Of a stretch of 24,004 nt of DNA, positions 1-7,582 are shown one piece after another (within the stretch, counting starts at the first letter, position 1; every line of letters starts with the position of its first letter). A model generated the notes under the pieces. That model did no database searches, was not told the DNA's origin, and was given only the letters and a program-made list of their open reading frames with translations. A program made the position numbers and the translations under genes. The DNA is taken from the NCBI GenBank assembly GCA_010014835.2, contig JAAAKB020023004.1, forward strand, positions 1 through 24,004. Direction: 5' to 3'. The DNA is from Apostichopus leukothele. Its lineage: Eukaryota > Echinodermata > Holothuroidea > Aspidochirotida > Stichopodidae.

Positions 1-42
<42 letters not shown>
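1..42. repeat. (AT)n microsatellite
   Basis: Uninterrupted AT dinucleotides run from the first base of the window. It may continue to the left of the window. Confidence 0.97.
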
Positions 43-44
<2 letters not shown>

Positions 45-847
45 TAACCCAGTAGAAACACTGTATTATAATCAACTAATCAACTACACAGATATGTAAA
101 TGCGGTAATGCCAAGCTTTTTATATTTTGTTGCGAATGGCATGTTGTTAACATATCATTAAGATAATATATGCGGTTGCTTTCGCTCCAGATAACTCAAA
201 TTGCTGGGTTGTTAATGAATAATTCGCCACGAAGCTATACAGTATACTACAAAAGAAAAAAACAAAAAACATATATATTGCAAATCCACTTCTTCTTTGA
301 GATATAGTCTATTCCTTCTTTCTATTGTATATTGTTGTTCGAAAGGCCATGTATAGTTCAGCGCATTTCAACATAAGATTCCAATTTTGTTTTCTATTCT
401 GGACTTCGTGGCAGCGGTGATATATAGCACATAGCATGCTCGTGTTTGCAATATATCGACGTATGACGCTTCCAAGTGGCAAGGACGTTTTACATTCGCC
501 GCCTCGAAGCTGTTTGTATCGAACAAAGGCTAGAATGTTAAAAGACTTAACCTTAATACATGCAGGAAGTTTCTTTTTTCTTAAACGTCCTTTCAAAACT
601 CTCTCTCTCTATATCTCTCTCTGATTTTGATGGAACATTACTCACATTTCTATATATTTGTCTCGAACAGATGCAACAATGATTGCAGTATTCGTAAAAA
701 ACAGAATTTTATCCAGTCTATATAGGTCTACATACATTCCACATCCAATTAAAGAAAATTTCTAAAGAAGGAAAACAAAAGAACGCAGCACAAAAACGTA
801 AGGGAACTGAAGAGGAAGGAGAAGAAAGAAAGAAAAAAAAAACGTTC

Positions 848-879
848 GTTGTCATAGCAACGTGTGTATACGTGATTGG
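848..879 (+). promoter_or_regulatory. RFX X-box plus inverted CCAAT (Y-box) module
   Basis: GTTGTCATAGCAAC at 848-861 fits the RFX X-box consensus (RYYNYYATRRNRAC) at every position. It is followed after 13 bp by ATTGG at 875-879 within GTGATTGGTC, a good NF-Y (Y-box) match. RFX and NF-Y are known to act together on X-Y promoters. The site lies about 0.9 kb upstream of the NFIL3-like start codon and could belong to its promoter or to a divergent transcript to the left. A CRE-like TGACGTCT follows at 1010-1017. Motif match only; activity is inferred. Confidence 0.5.
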
Positions 880-1719
880 TCGCTTCGATTTGTTTTCACA
901 AAAAAAAATGGTTTTCACATTGATAGTTATACCGGCCCAACAATTCACATTGATGTTAAAAAGAATGTGCGTGAACATTTTCATTAGAACCCTCTTTTTG
1001 ACGCGTATTTGACGTCTGTTAAATGTGCTAGCATCCGAATTAGCATGACCGAATTTTTGAATAGTATTTGCTGCTTAATCATCAAACAATTTTGTAAAAG
1101 GTTTGTAGGCATGAAAAGTTGAAAACTTAACAACATGAATATCGAGAAAGCTCTTACAAGAGGTTTTCAAATCCTCATGAAATTCTATTCAAAAATAATG
1201 ATAATAATAATAATAAAAACAATGAGCGAAAAAAGAATGAAGAGCCACAATGTACAACAAATTATTTATAACCCAGACATGCGACACTTAAAGCAGGCAT
1301 GGCTTATACTAACACAAACCTGCTTAAAGAGCACGCGGTATTTCGTATAAAGAACCGTATGAAACAGGAGGATAAAACGGCCTGAACTCTGGAGGCTGAA
1401 ATTGATTGCTTAGGAAAATTCCTGAAACTCTTGTACATCTTTGGGTCAAAACCACATGGTCATTTTGGAATTTTGGAATCGTGCAGATATCTTTTTATTA
1501 ATTTTTTGATTTGGTGATATTTCTGTTAATGCATCTGGCAACAGCAGAATGAATGATCATGTCATCAAGGAAAATCAGATGAGCATGTCTTTGTTTTTAC
1601 ATACATACATTATATACGAACTCTTTGCCAGCGCATATTTGGTTATGAACTGTTTCATACGCAAACTTTGGGAACCTGTATAGGTAATTTCCATGTTATA
1701 CACCAAGACGTTGGAGTTA

Positions 1720-1757
1720 AATAATCTTCAATCTTTCCTTTTTACTTGTTTTCACAG
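1720..1757 (+). other. splice acceptor of the NFIL3-like coding exon
   Basis: A pyrimidine-rich tract (CTTTCCTTTTTACTTG) leads into TTTTCACAG, which ends at 1757. This is a very strong 3' splice site. It argues that the in-frame ATG at 1693 is intronic and that the coding exon begins at 1758, four bases before the ATG at 1762. Confidence 0.8.
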
Positions 1758-1761
1758 CAAA

Positions 1762-3303
1762 ATGGCCTTATCGAAGGAAGCAAACGAGTCGATTGACAAC
1801 CCAGTACTATCACCAAGTGGACAAATCGTCGCTGCTCACAACTACAACATTGCTACATCGTGCGTCGTCACGCCAATCGCTACTGAAACGTCATCGAAAC
1901 CAATACAGTTGGTGCACCCAGCTTTCCTAATGGCTGCACCAGGATATACATCTCCCGGGGTGACTAGAAATACACTCCCTCAAAATGGCGTTCTCGATGT
2001 AGGAAGAGAGCCAGTACCCAATGATGAACTGATGCAGACAGAAGAAGTCCAGCTCGTTGACCAACTTTTAGAGCGAAATAGACACGTGGCATATGCCAGA
2101 AGGCAGAGGGAGTTTGTTCCAGACTATCAAAAGGACAATTCCTATTGGATGAAGCGTCAAAAGAATAACGAGGCTGCGAAACGGTCCCGAGAAAAACGAC
2201 GGTTGAATGACTTGGTCCTGGAAACGAAAGTTGTCGAACTTATGAATGAGAACACCCAGTTGAGGAAAGAGCTAGCCGCCTTGAAGAAGCACGTTGCAGT
2301 AACGGACGCCAATAAAAATCGACTCCCAATAGAGGTGAAGGAGGAGGTCATAACTGAGAGCCCCGTCAATTCTCCAAAGGAGCAAGATGACAACATGTCT
2401 AGCCCCAAGGAGTCCTCAAGCCCTCAGTCGAGAGTTGATGTTGATTTCCGACGACAGTACAGCTATGCGGACCAGTGGATGAACCCATTGTTGCCTCCAA
2501 CACTTGTGCCTGCGGTCACCCCTCCACGGTTGGTAGCTAATCGTATCAGCGATGGCACTTCACGTCCAAGAAACCCATCACGGAGAGTTGATCAAATCAC
2601 TGCTACTTCTTGTCCTGTGGAGTCACAGCAAAACAAATGTGCCAATGTCCTGAAGAATCGAAATGTCGGAGATGAACCTTCCACAAACATGATAGATGAT
2701 AGCCAATACGAGGTTGTTGATCTCCGTGTAAATATATCAGGAAAGGAATCATTAGGTAGTTGGAAGGATAAACACGTCGCCAATCATGGCCGTACATCAC
2801 ATAACATGCCTCCAAAAATTCGAGCCAAACAGGACGGCTATTCTAGACAAATGTTGGAAAGTGACTTCACCGTCCAAAAGTCGACAAAGTTTTCCAACCC
2901 TTGCCAGGATACTTTAAACGACAGAACTGATGACATGCATTTCAAGAGTTTGGACGGAGCAGGCACGGAAAAGAGAACGTGTTCGGGGCTCAAAGTGTAT
3001 AGTAGACCGGAAGAACATACAGCTGCAGTATACATGGCGTCTGCACTTCAAAATAACAGGACGGAATTACCTGTTCCATTACCTCATTCGGAAAGATACC
3101 TTACCAACTACGTCAAACCATTCAAGTCATTCAGATACTCTCCATATAACCACCACGACGAGCAGAGTAGCAGCCAGTGGTCAGTACATAGTACTGACCT
3201 TCGAAAAGAAAATGTAGATCTTCGTGATCAGCTGACTGGTCTGTACAGAGACGTCGCTCTTTTGAAAGAGATTGTGACGTCCGGCACAATAACACGACAA
3301 TGA
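1762..3303 (+). CDS. NFIL3: NFIL3/E4BP4-like bZIP transcription factor
   Basis: This is a 513-aa nuclear bZIP protein of the NFIL3/E4BP4 family; these factors bind D-box sites (R-T-K-A-Y-GTAA-Y) as dimers and usually repress. The basic region lies at residues 131-147, with [13 protein letters not shown] at 135-147, the NFIL3 signature, including invariant N135 and R143. Leucines L153, L160, L167 and L174 form a four-heptad zipper. The start at 1762 is preferred over the in-frame ATG at 1693 because CAAAATGG has a good initiation context and follows a strong acceptor. Residues 200-224 are Ser/Pro-rich. VKEE at 192-195 fits a SUMO site, and VVDLRV at 318-323 is a weak CtBP-like motif. The C-terminal stretch, about 484-504, is a leucine-rich amphipathic segment ([16 protein letters not shown]) resembling the conserved tail of vertebrate NFIL3. 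Human NFIL3 is a little shorter (462 aa, from memory) and also has its coding region in one exon. Family call is firm; strict orthology is inferred. Confidence 0.93.
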   Translation: MALSKEANESIDNPVLSPSGQIVAAHNYNIATSCVVTPIATETSSKPIQLVHPAFLMAAPGYTSPGVTRNTLPQNGVLDVGREPVPNDELMQTEEVQLVDQLLERNRHVAYARRQREFVPDYQKDNSYWMKRQKNNEAAKRSREKRRLNDLVLETKVVELMNENTQLRKELAALKKHVAVTDANKNRLPIEVKEEVITESPVNSPKEQDDNMSSPKESSSPQSRVDVDFRRQYSYADQWMNPLLPPTLVPAVTPPRLVANRISDGTSRPRNPSRRVDQITATSCPVESQQNKCANVLKNRNVGDEPSTNMIDDSQYEVVDLRVNISGKESLGSWKDKHVANHGRTSHNMPPKIRAKQDGYSRQMLESDFTVQKSTKFSNPCQDTLNDRTDDMHFKSLDGAGTEKRTCSGLKVYSRPEEHTAAVYMASALQNNRTELPVPLPHSERYLTNYVKPFKSFRYSPYNHHDEQSSSQWSVHSTDLRKENVDLRDQLTGLYRDVALLKEIVTSGTITRQ

Positions 3304-3479
3304 TCTGCCTTTTGAGCAAAGCTTTTTGAAGTCTTTGAAACTCTTTGCTCACTTACCATAATATTTCCACACTGCCAATAGAACGGTTCCATTCTTGTTC
3401 TTTATGTTGTTGTTGGTGTTGCCGATGTTTGTCTGACTCATCATCAGCACCATTGCTTAACAGCTTGGGTTTACTCCAC

Positions 3480-3545
3480 TCGAGCTCAGCCAAAACTGAG
3501 TCAAACTCAGTCGAGCTCTAACAAACTTAGTCAAGCTCAGTCGGG
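3480..3545 (+). repeat. degenerate CTCAGTC-containing tandem repeat
   Basis: Two to three imperfect copies of an A/C-rich unit carrying the core CTCAGTC or CTTAGTC alternate with GAGCTC. It includes one perfect AP-1 site, TGAGTCA, at 3497-3503. The repeat runs directly into the GGTCA repeat. Confidence 0.6.
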
Positions 3546-3568
3546 TCAGGTCAGGTCAGGCCAGGTCA
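3544..3568 (+). promoter_or_regulatory. GGTCA repeat containing an AGGTCA DR4
   Basis: The pentamer GGTCA is repeated with one variant. Nuclear-receptor half-sites AGGTCA occur at 3548-3553, 3553-3558 and 3563-3568. The last two are a perfect direct repeat with a 4-bp spacer (DR4), the spacing used by TR and LXR-type receptors in vertebrates. It may simply be a pentamer microsatellite in a 3' UTR. Confidence 0.35.
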
Positions 3569-3584
3569 ATCATATCCGCTTTCT

Positions 3585-3594
3585 ATGACGTAAC
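3585..3594 (+). promoter_or_regulatory. E4BP4-type site ATGACGTAAC
   Basis: The decamer matches the published E4BP4 consensus R-T-K-A-Y-GTAA-Y at all positions and also resembles a CRE. It lies 282 bp after the NFIL3-like stop codon. Confidence 0.4.
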
Positions 3595-3647
3595 GTCTGC
3601 AGTTATGAAAATACTTTTTGACGACTAGTTGATTTCTAAATGAAATA

Positions 3648-3653
3648 ATTAAA
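3648..3653 (+). terminator. possible poly(A) signal ATTAAA
   Basis: ATTAAA is the second most common animal poly(A) signal and lies 345 bp after the stop codon. If used, cleavage would fall near 3665-3680 and would cut through the fold described at 3660-3725, so only one of the two may be functional. Confidence 0.3.
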
Positions 3654-3659
3654 TAATAT

Positions 3660-3725
3660 CATAGGAAAAAGTGGTTATACCACTCTAAGGAAAGTCCGTT
3701 CCTTTCTGGTGTATTTTATCCTATG
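3660..3725 (+). ncRNA. possible three-way-junction RNA fold
   Basis: The outer stem CATAGGA (3660-3666) pairs perfectly with TCCTATG (3719-3725); three more A-T pairs follow after one mismatch. Inside lie two hairpins: GTGG/CCAC (3671-3674 with 3680-3683, loop TTATA) and AAGGAA/TTCCTT (3687-3692 with 3699-3704, six-base loop). I do not recognise a known RNA family. It could be a 3' UTR structure or chance. Confidence 0.25.
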
Positions 3726-3730
3726 GCTAG

Positions 3731-5780
3731 TACTCGTGGTATTTATCCAATAATCCCAACGTACTTCCCCCACCCCCCTTTGTATATGGAAGCCGCCTGG
3801 ATGTTTCTAATGTCATTAACTTCTGAGTCTGCACCTATTTTTCTTTACACCTTGCTTTGATGAAAATTATGTTTATATTTACTTTTTTGGGGGAAATTTT
3901 TAAGAAGGTGGAAGCCCGGTTCCTCCTTGGTTCCGTCCCATCACATATATTGTTCTGTGAACTTCTGTCACTCAATGCATTTGCCGATTTTGGTTTAAAC
4001 AAAAGGCCATTGTTCTAAAGAGGGTTTTAAGAAACATTCCGTTATGATCTTACTTAATTGTACAACATTTGTAACTAACAACTCACAGCTGATCGTTGTG
4101 TGTATGAACGTTTACAGAAGGGACACATTTTTTTGGGGGAAATAATAATTAACGTAACAAATTTTGGTTTACTTTTTTCGTTTCGATTTGAGGACCTTAT
4201 GAGAACATCGGAACCCATAATGTAAACATCTGTTTCATCAACAAATTTTGTTGATATAACTTTGACGTGAGTGTGACATGAACAACAAGAAGAAGCTAGA
4301 TATTGATATAGGCAGGCCTATTGAAACGGCCACAAAAGTCCTGCATATTTTCACCGTAAGCACGTTTCGTCAAATCATAACAGTTCTCTTGGAATTTGTG
4401 TGGTAAGATAATTGATCATATCATGTGGGATTCGCAAGTGATCAATATGACATAACTATTGGTTGATGAGACGGTCTTCAATGTAATGTGGTATCTTCAA
4501 GAGATAACTCACTTTGCTTGAATTTGTTTGACTTTCTCATCCGTTTTAATTCTCAAAACGTTATGTAAAATATGAGTATACATACCGTACTCTTAAACCC
4601 TATGCATGGGTCTTTATTGAAGCAAAAAGGGAACACTGATCTATACATCAGTAACATCACCAAATAAGGAGTATTAATTCGAAGGAATGCCCCAATCTCG
4701 GGATTACCGGTTCTACAAATATCGAGGTTTTGAACCAATATTGCCTTATTGCACTGTTATGTCCCTTGAGTCTTTCTAAATTATTTTATGTTGACGACTT
4801 AAAGATTAAAAGTATTGTACTTCTATTTTCCACACGTATAACTTACGTGCTTTTGTATTCCTTATTTTTGACATGAACATCTCATGTACTAACCATGTGA
4901 TCGGTTTGTCCATGTTTGTCCATGTTTGTTGCGATTTACTGTATAATAAGGCCGCACATCAAGACTATACACCAGACGTATATATGTATATAAATGACAT
5001 GATTTTACCAACAAACGCTGATTGTCTTCTTGTCATGTATTATTTCAGAATGGTCTCAATACAATCTACAGTTCTACTTTGCATGATGCACGCGTAACCT
5101 ACTTCCGGTTCGGGTCATACGAAACAAAACCCCAAACACAGTATCGCAGTTTGCACATATATGGCTATGTAATGTTGGATATATACGGTGTCTCATTCTG
5201 TTCAATGACTTTGCGCCAGGAGTGACAACAGCAGAGGGTTCAATGGAGAGGGAGAGGAGGGGGAAGAACTTCGAGGGGCAGTGGATATATGACACTGATT
5301 TCTGCACTTTTAGTTACATTTTGTCTTAATTTTTCAAAAACACGGCACTTTGTCGTTCAACAAAAGGGCACACTTGAGGGTTTTTATCATGCTGCGGGTG
5401 GGCGGGGGGCTCCCAGTGCCTTCGCGTCCAGTACATATCTTTTCTGAACTGATAGTTAGTGCTGCGTTTGAGAGTCCAATCGGCAACTACATTATCGAAC
5501 GCCATATACGCAGTCTCAACAAAAGTGGCTTACATTTATACAGAACGAAACGTCAATTTTGGTTTGAAGCAACTACATGTACTTTTCCATCAATTGAGTG
5601 GGATGTTAGCCTGTTTATGTGTTGAATAATATGTTACTGATGCCGCCGCATCAAGACACATTCATTTCCGCAGGAAAGTCAATGTCGGTATTCTTCATCG
5701 CAATTACTGCAATACCAAGTTAAAATGATATTGTAACGAAATAAAGAAAGACATTAAGGGTAGGGATCATGGAAGGACTG
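3731..5780. other. intergenic stretch with no supported gene
   Basis: Only short AT-rich open frames with no recognisable domain are present. A TTATGTAA core occurs at 4561-4568. ACTTCCGGT at 5101-5109 is a perfect ETS-type site beside several CpGs (about 5090-5115). A purine-rich stretch lies at about 5240-5275, and AATAAA at 5740-5745. The longest open frame (5350-5625, 91 codons) resembles nothing known to me and has no supporting splice or poly(A) context. Confidence 0.5.
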
Positions 5781-5783
5781 GAA

Positions 5784-5990
5784 TACCGGTTTTCCAGGCT
5801 TGGGACTGATGCTCCACTGAGTCTGAGGCGCAGACAAGCTGAGTTGACGAAGGCACCGGTTTCCTGTTAATAATAGCTAGAAGAAGCGAGTTTCATCCGA
5901 GGCGACAAATGCGCCGCTGGTTTCAACGCTCTTGCGGCGTCGGTTTTTACACTGAGCTGGTAACAGGTTATGCTCCAGTCCGACCCTGTA
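5784..5990. repeat. GC- and CpG-rich island with internal GGTTT repeats
   Basis: Base composition changes abruptly from the AT-rich surroundings. The core CCGGTTT or its variants recur at 5784-5794, 5852-5863 (GGCACCGGTTTC), 5913-5924 (GCCGCTGGTTTC) and 5936-5947 (GGCGTCGGTTTT). On the minus strand two of these encode near-identical peptides (ETGAFV at 5846-5863, ETSGAFVA at 5901-5924). This looks like a piece of a dispersed or tandem repeat that I cannot name. A CpG-rich regulatory element is the alternative. Confidence 0.4.
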
Positions 5991-6540
5991 TACATACGGA
6001 TATTCATATGTAAATATGGATCAAAATATAGGGCGGTTCCAGGACCGTGCGTGGCCCACCTGTTTAGACCTCAATATAGTACCGTGAAGTTAGCAATCTT
6101 CATATAGCCATGAAATGCGTTTTCGTCTGGGGATATACAATTTCTCCCTGTTCGTAAAGTAGTGCGTTGATTGACGGTTTACGAATAACATATGTTACTT
6201 GCAGATGCGATCTTCCGGCTGAGTATTATGAACAAACAATTAAATACAATTATCTCCAGGAAGCATATATAATAACAAGCTTCCTTCAACTTAAAGGGGG
6301 AGGGGGAAGGGGTGATCTAAATCAGTTCATGTCATTCCATGATTCTTTAATATCACAGAACAGTTCTAGAAAAAAAGAAGCACTTTCCATATGATTTTCC
6401 AAAATGATGCGGGACGATTTCACAAAAATTGTTAAATTGGATTTAAGGTAAAATACCATCAGCCTTTACTTTTACACTTATATCTCTTTTTTTATACTTC
6501 GTTTACAATATAGATCTGGATCAAATCCATGCACCAAACC
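5991..6540. other. intergenic stretch, no feature recognised
   Basis: AT-rich sequence with one short G-rich run (about 6296-6312) and no coding frame I can support. Confidence 0.5.
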
Positions 6541-6548
6541 AGTTTTAT

Positions 6549-6606
6549 AGGGTGCAGGTGGGAGGGGTTGGAGTAGAGGTGGGTTGTGAGGATGGGCGGG
6601 AGGGTT
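6549..6606 (+). other. G-rich tract with G-quadruplex potential
   Basis: Seven runs of three or more G occur within 60 bases, ending GGGCGGGAGGG at 6594-6604. The tract is followed by ACAAGTGTTTG (6609-6619), which recurs after the second G block at 6993-7003. Confidence 0.6.
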
Positions 6607-6664
6607 CACAAGTGTTTGTAAACAAAAATTGGTTTTCAAAACAGCATGATCCGCCTTTTTAGGT

Positions 6665-6720
6665 ATGTATGCCCTAAATTATATGTATGCCCTAAATGTA
6701 TGCCCTAAATGCCCTAAATT
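6665..6720 (+). repeat. GCCCTAAAT tandem repeat
   Basis: Four copies of GCCCTAAAT occur in 56 bp, three of them within TATGCCCTAAAT. Each contains the metazoan telomere hexamer CCCTAA, but the spacing is not six bases. Confidence 0.8.
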
Positions 6721-6742
6721 AACACACCGCCAACGCTTGATG

Positions 6743-6988
6743 ATAAGCCCCCCCCCCACCCAAAGAAAAGGCGCTAATTAATTACCAATTTTGCGCGTTG
6801 TTATAACGTGCGAACCGGAGATTCCTGAGCCATGTATGAACGTACGCACAAACATAAAATATGGTGGGGGTGGGGTGGACCGTAATGCCTTTTGTATATT
6901 ATTCTCATTTCAAGGCTATTTAGGTGTTTCAGTATCTGTATAAGCCCCCCCCCCACCCACAGGTGTGTGTGTGTGGGGGGGGGGCGGG
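6743..6988. repeat. alternating poly-C and poly-G blocks with a duplicated 20-mer
   Basis: An identical 20-base string (ATAAG, ten C, ACCCA) occurs at 6743-6762 and 6940-6959. Poly-G blocks lie at 6863-6878 and 6975-6988, and a GT dinucleotide run separates the last C and G blocks. The complementary tracts could fold back on each other. The shared flanking word ACAAGTGTTTG after both G blocks (6609, 6993) suggests a duplicated unit. No coding content. Confidence 0.6.
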
Positions 6989-7137
6989 TCGTTAACAAGT
7001 GTTTGAATAAAGATTGAAGATCTAAATTACTATATGAACCATACTTGTTATACAAAATTGTTCCACAATTCAAAATGCTGTCAATTTTGGACTTTGTTTA
7101 GGGTGGTATAAAAGCAAAATGTGTGGAAAATCACTTA

Positions 7138-7505
7138 ATGCATACGGTATTATGTATAACACGGCAATATGCATACCGTAATATGCATTTTGGTAATCTA
7201 CATATGGTGAAATGCATAGCATTGTACTATGTACATAATTATGGCAATCAACATACGATAATATGCATATATGTTGGTAATAGTATGGTAATACGTATAT
7301 GGTTATGTGCATATACAGGAATAAGTGAAAATATGGAAATATTGCATGATATGGAAATATTCATAATATGGAAATATGCATAAAATGAAAATATCCATAC
7401 ATGGTATAGTCAAAATATGGAAATATGCATATATGGTAACATGCATATATGTATAACTCGTTAACATGCACCCATGGTAATCTCCATGCATATGGTAATA
7501 TGCAT
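7138..7505. repeat. degenerate ATGCAT minisatellite, period about 15 bp
   Basis: ATGCAT starts at 7138, 7169, 7183, 7212, 7263, 7376, 7425, 7441, 7486 and 7500, with many gaps close to 14-16 bp or multiples of it. The rough unit is ATATGCATATGGTAA. Because the unit is near 15 bp (five codons), long spurious antisense frames rich in Met, His, Ile and Tyr arise at 7070-7312 and 7303-7491; these are not genes. The array grades into an AT microsatellite. Confidence 0.8.
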
Positions 7506-7529
7506 ACTATGTTAAATCTGCATATATGC

Positions 7530-7582
7530 TTATATACATATATATATATATATATATATGGATATAATATATATATATGGTT
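7530..7582. repeat. AT-rich microsatellite
   Basis: TATATA dinucleotide runs are interrupted by TGG, continuing from the ATGCAT minisatellite. Confidence 0.85.

Larger units (their letters stand above)
43..1757. other. 5' flank and probable first intron of the NFIL3-like gene
   Basis: No coding region can be supported here; the short open frames are AT-rich and unlike any protein I know. The stretch holds a CT-rich microsatellite (about 598-622), an RFX X-box with an inverted CCAAT box (848-879), a CRE-like TGACGTCT (1010-1017) and a small ATA/ATT repeat (about 1196-1217). A non-coding first exon of the NFIL3-like gene is likely to lie here, because the coding exon begins at a splice acceptor at 1757, but I could not pick its donor site. 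Confidence 0.6.
3304..3730 (+). other. 3' UTR / 3' flank of the NFIL3-like gene
   Basis: The stop codon is TGA at 3301-3303. The flank contains a degenerate CTCAGTC repeat (about 3480-3545) with an AP-1 site (TGAGTCA, 3497-3503), GGTCA repeats (3544-3568), an E4BP4-type site (3585-3594), a possible poly(A) signal ATTAAA at 3648-3653, and a foldable segment at 3660-3725. The next clear AATAAA downstream is at 5740-5745, so the true transcript end cannot be fixed from sequence alone. Confidence 0.6.

Noticed and set aside
1693-1761. In-frame upstream ATG adding 23 residues to the NFIL3-like protein
   Set aside because: The added codons cover a polypyrimidine tract and an AG acceptor, so they are most likely intron.
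2157-3352. Minus-strand and alternate-frame open frames across the NFIL3-like coding region
   Set aside because: They are shadows of the real reading frame and show no domain.
3356-3535. Minus-strand open frame ending at a GGTAAGT donor-like site, rich in Gln and His
   Set aside because: The peptide is low-complexity, no acceptor was found in front of it, and it lies in the 3' flank repeats of the NFIL3-like gene.
7070-7491. Antisense open frames rich in Met, His, Ile and Tyr
   Set aside because: They are products of the roughly 15-bp ATGCAT repeat, whose length keeps frames open.
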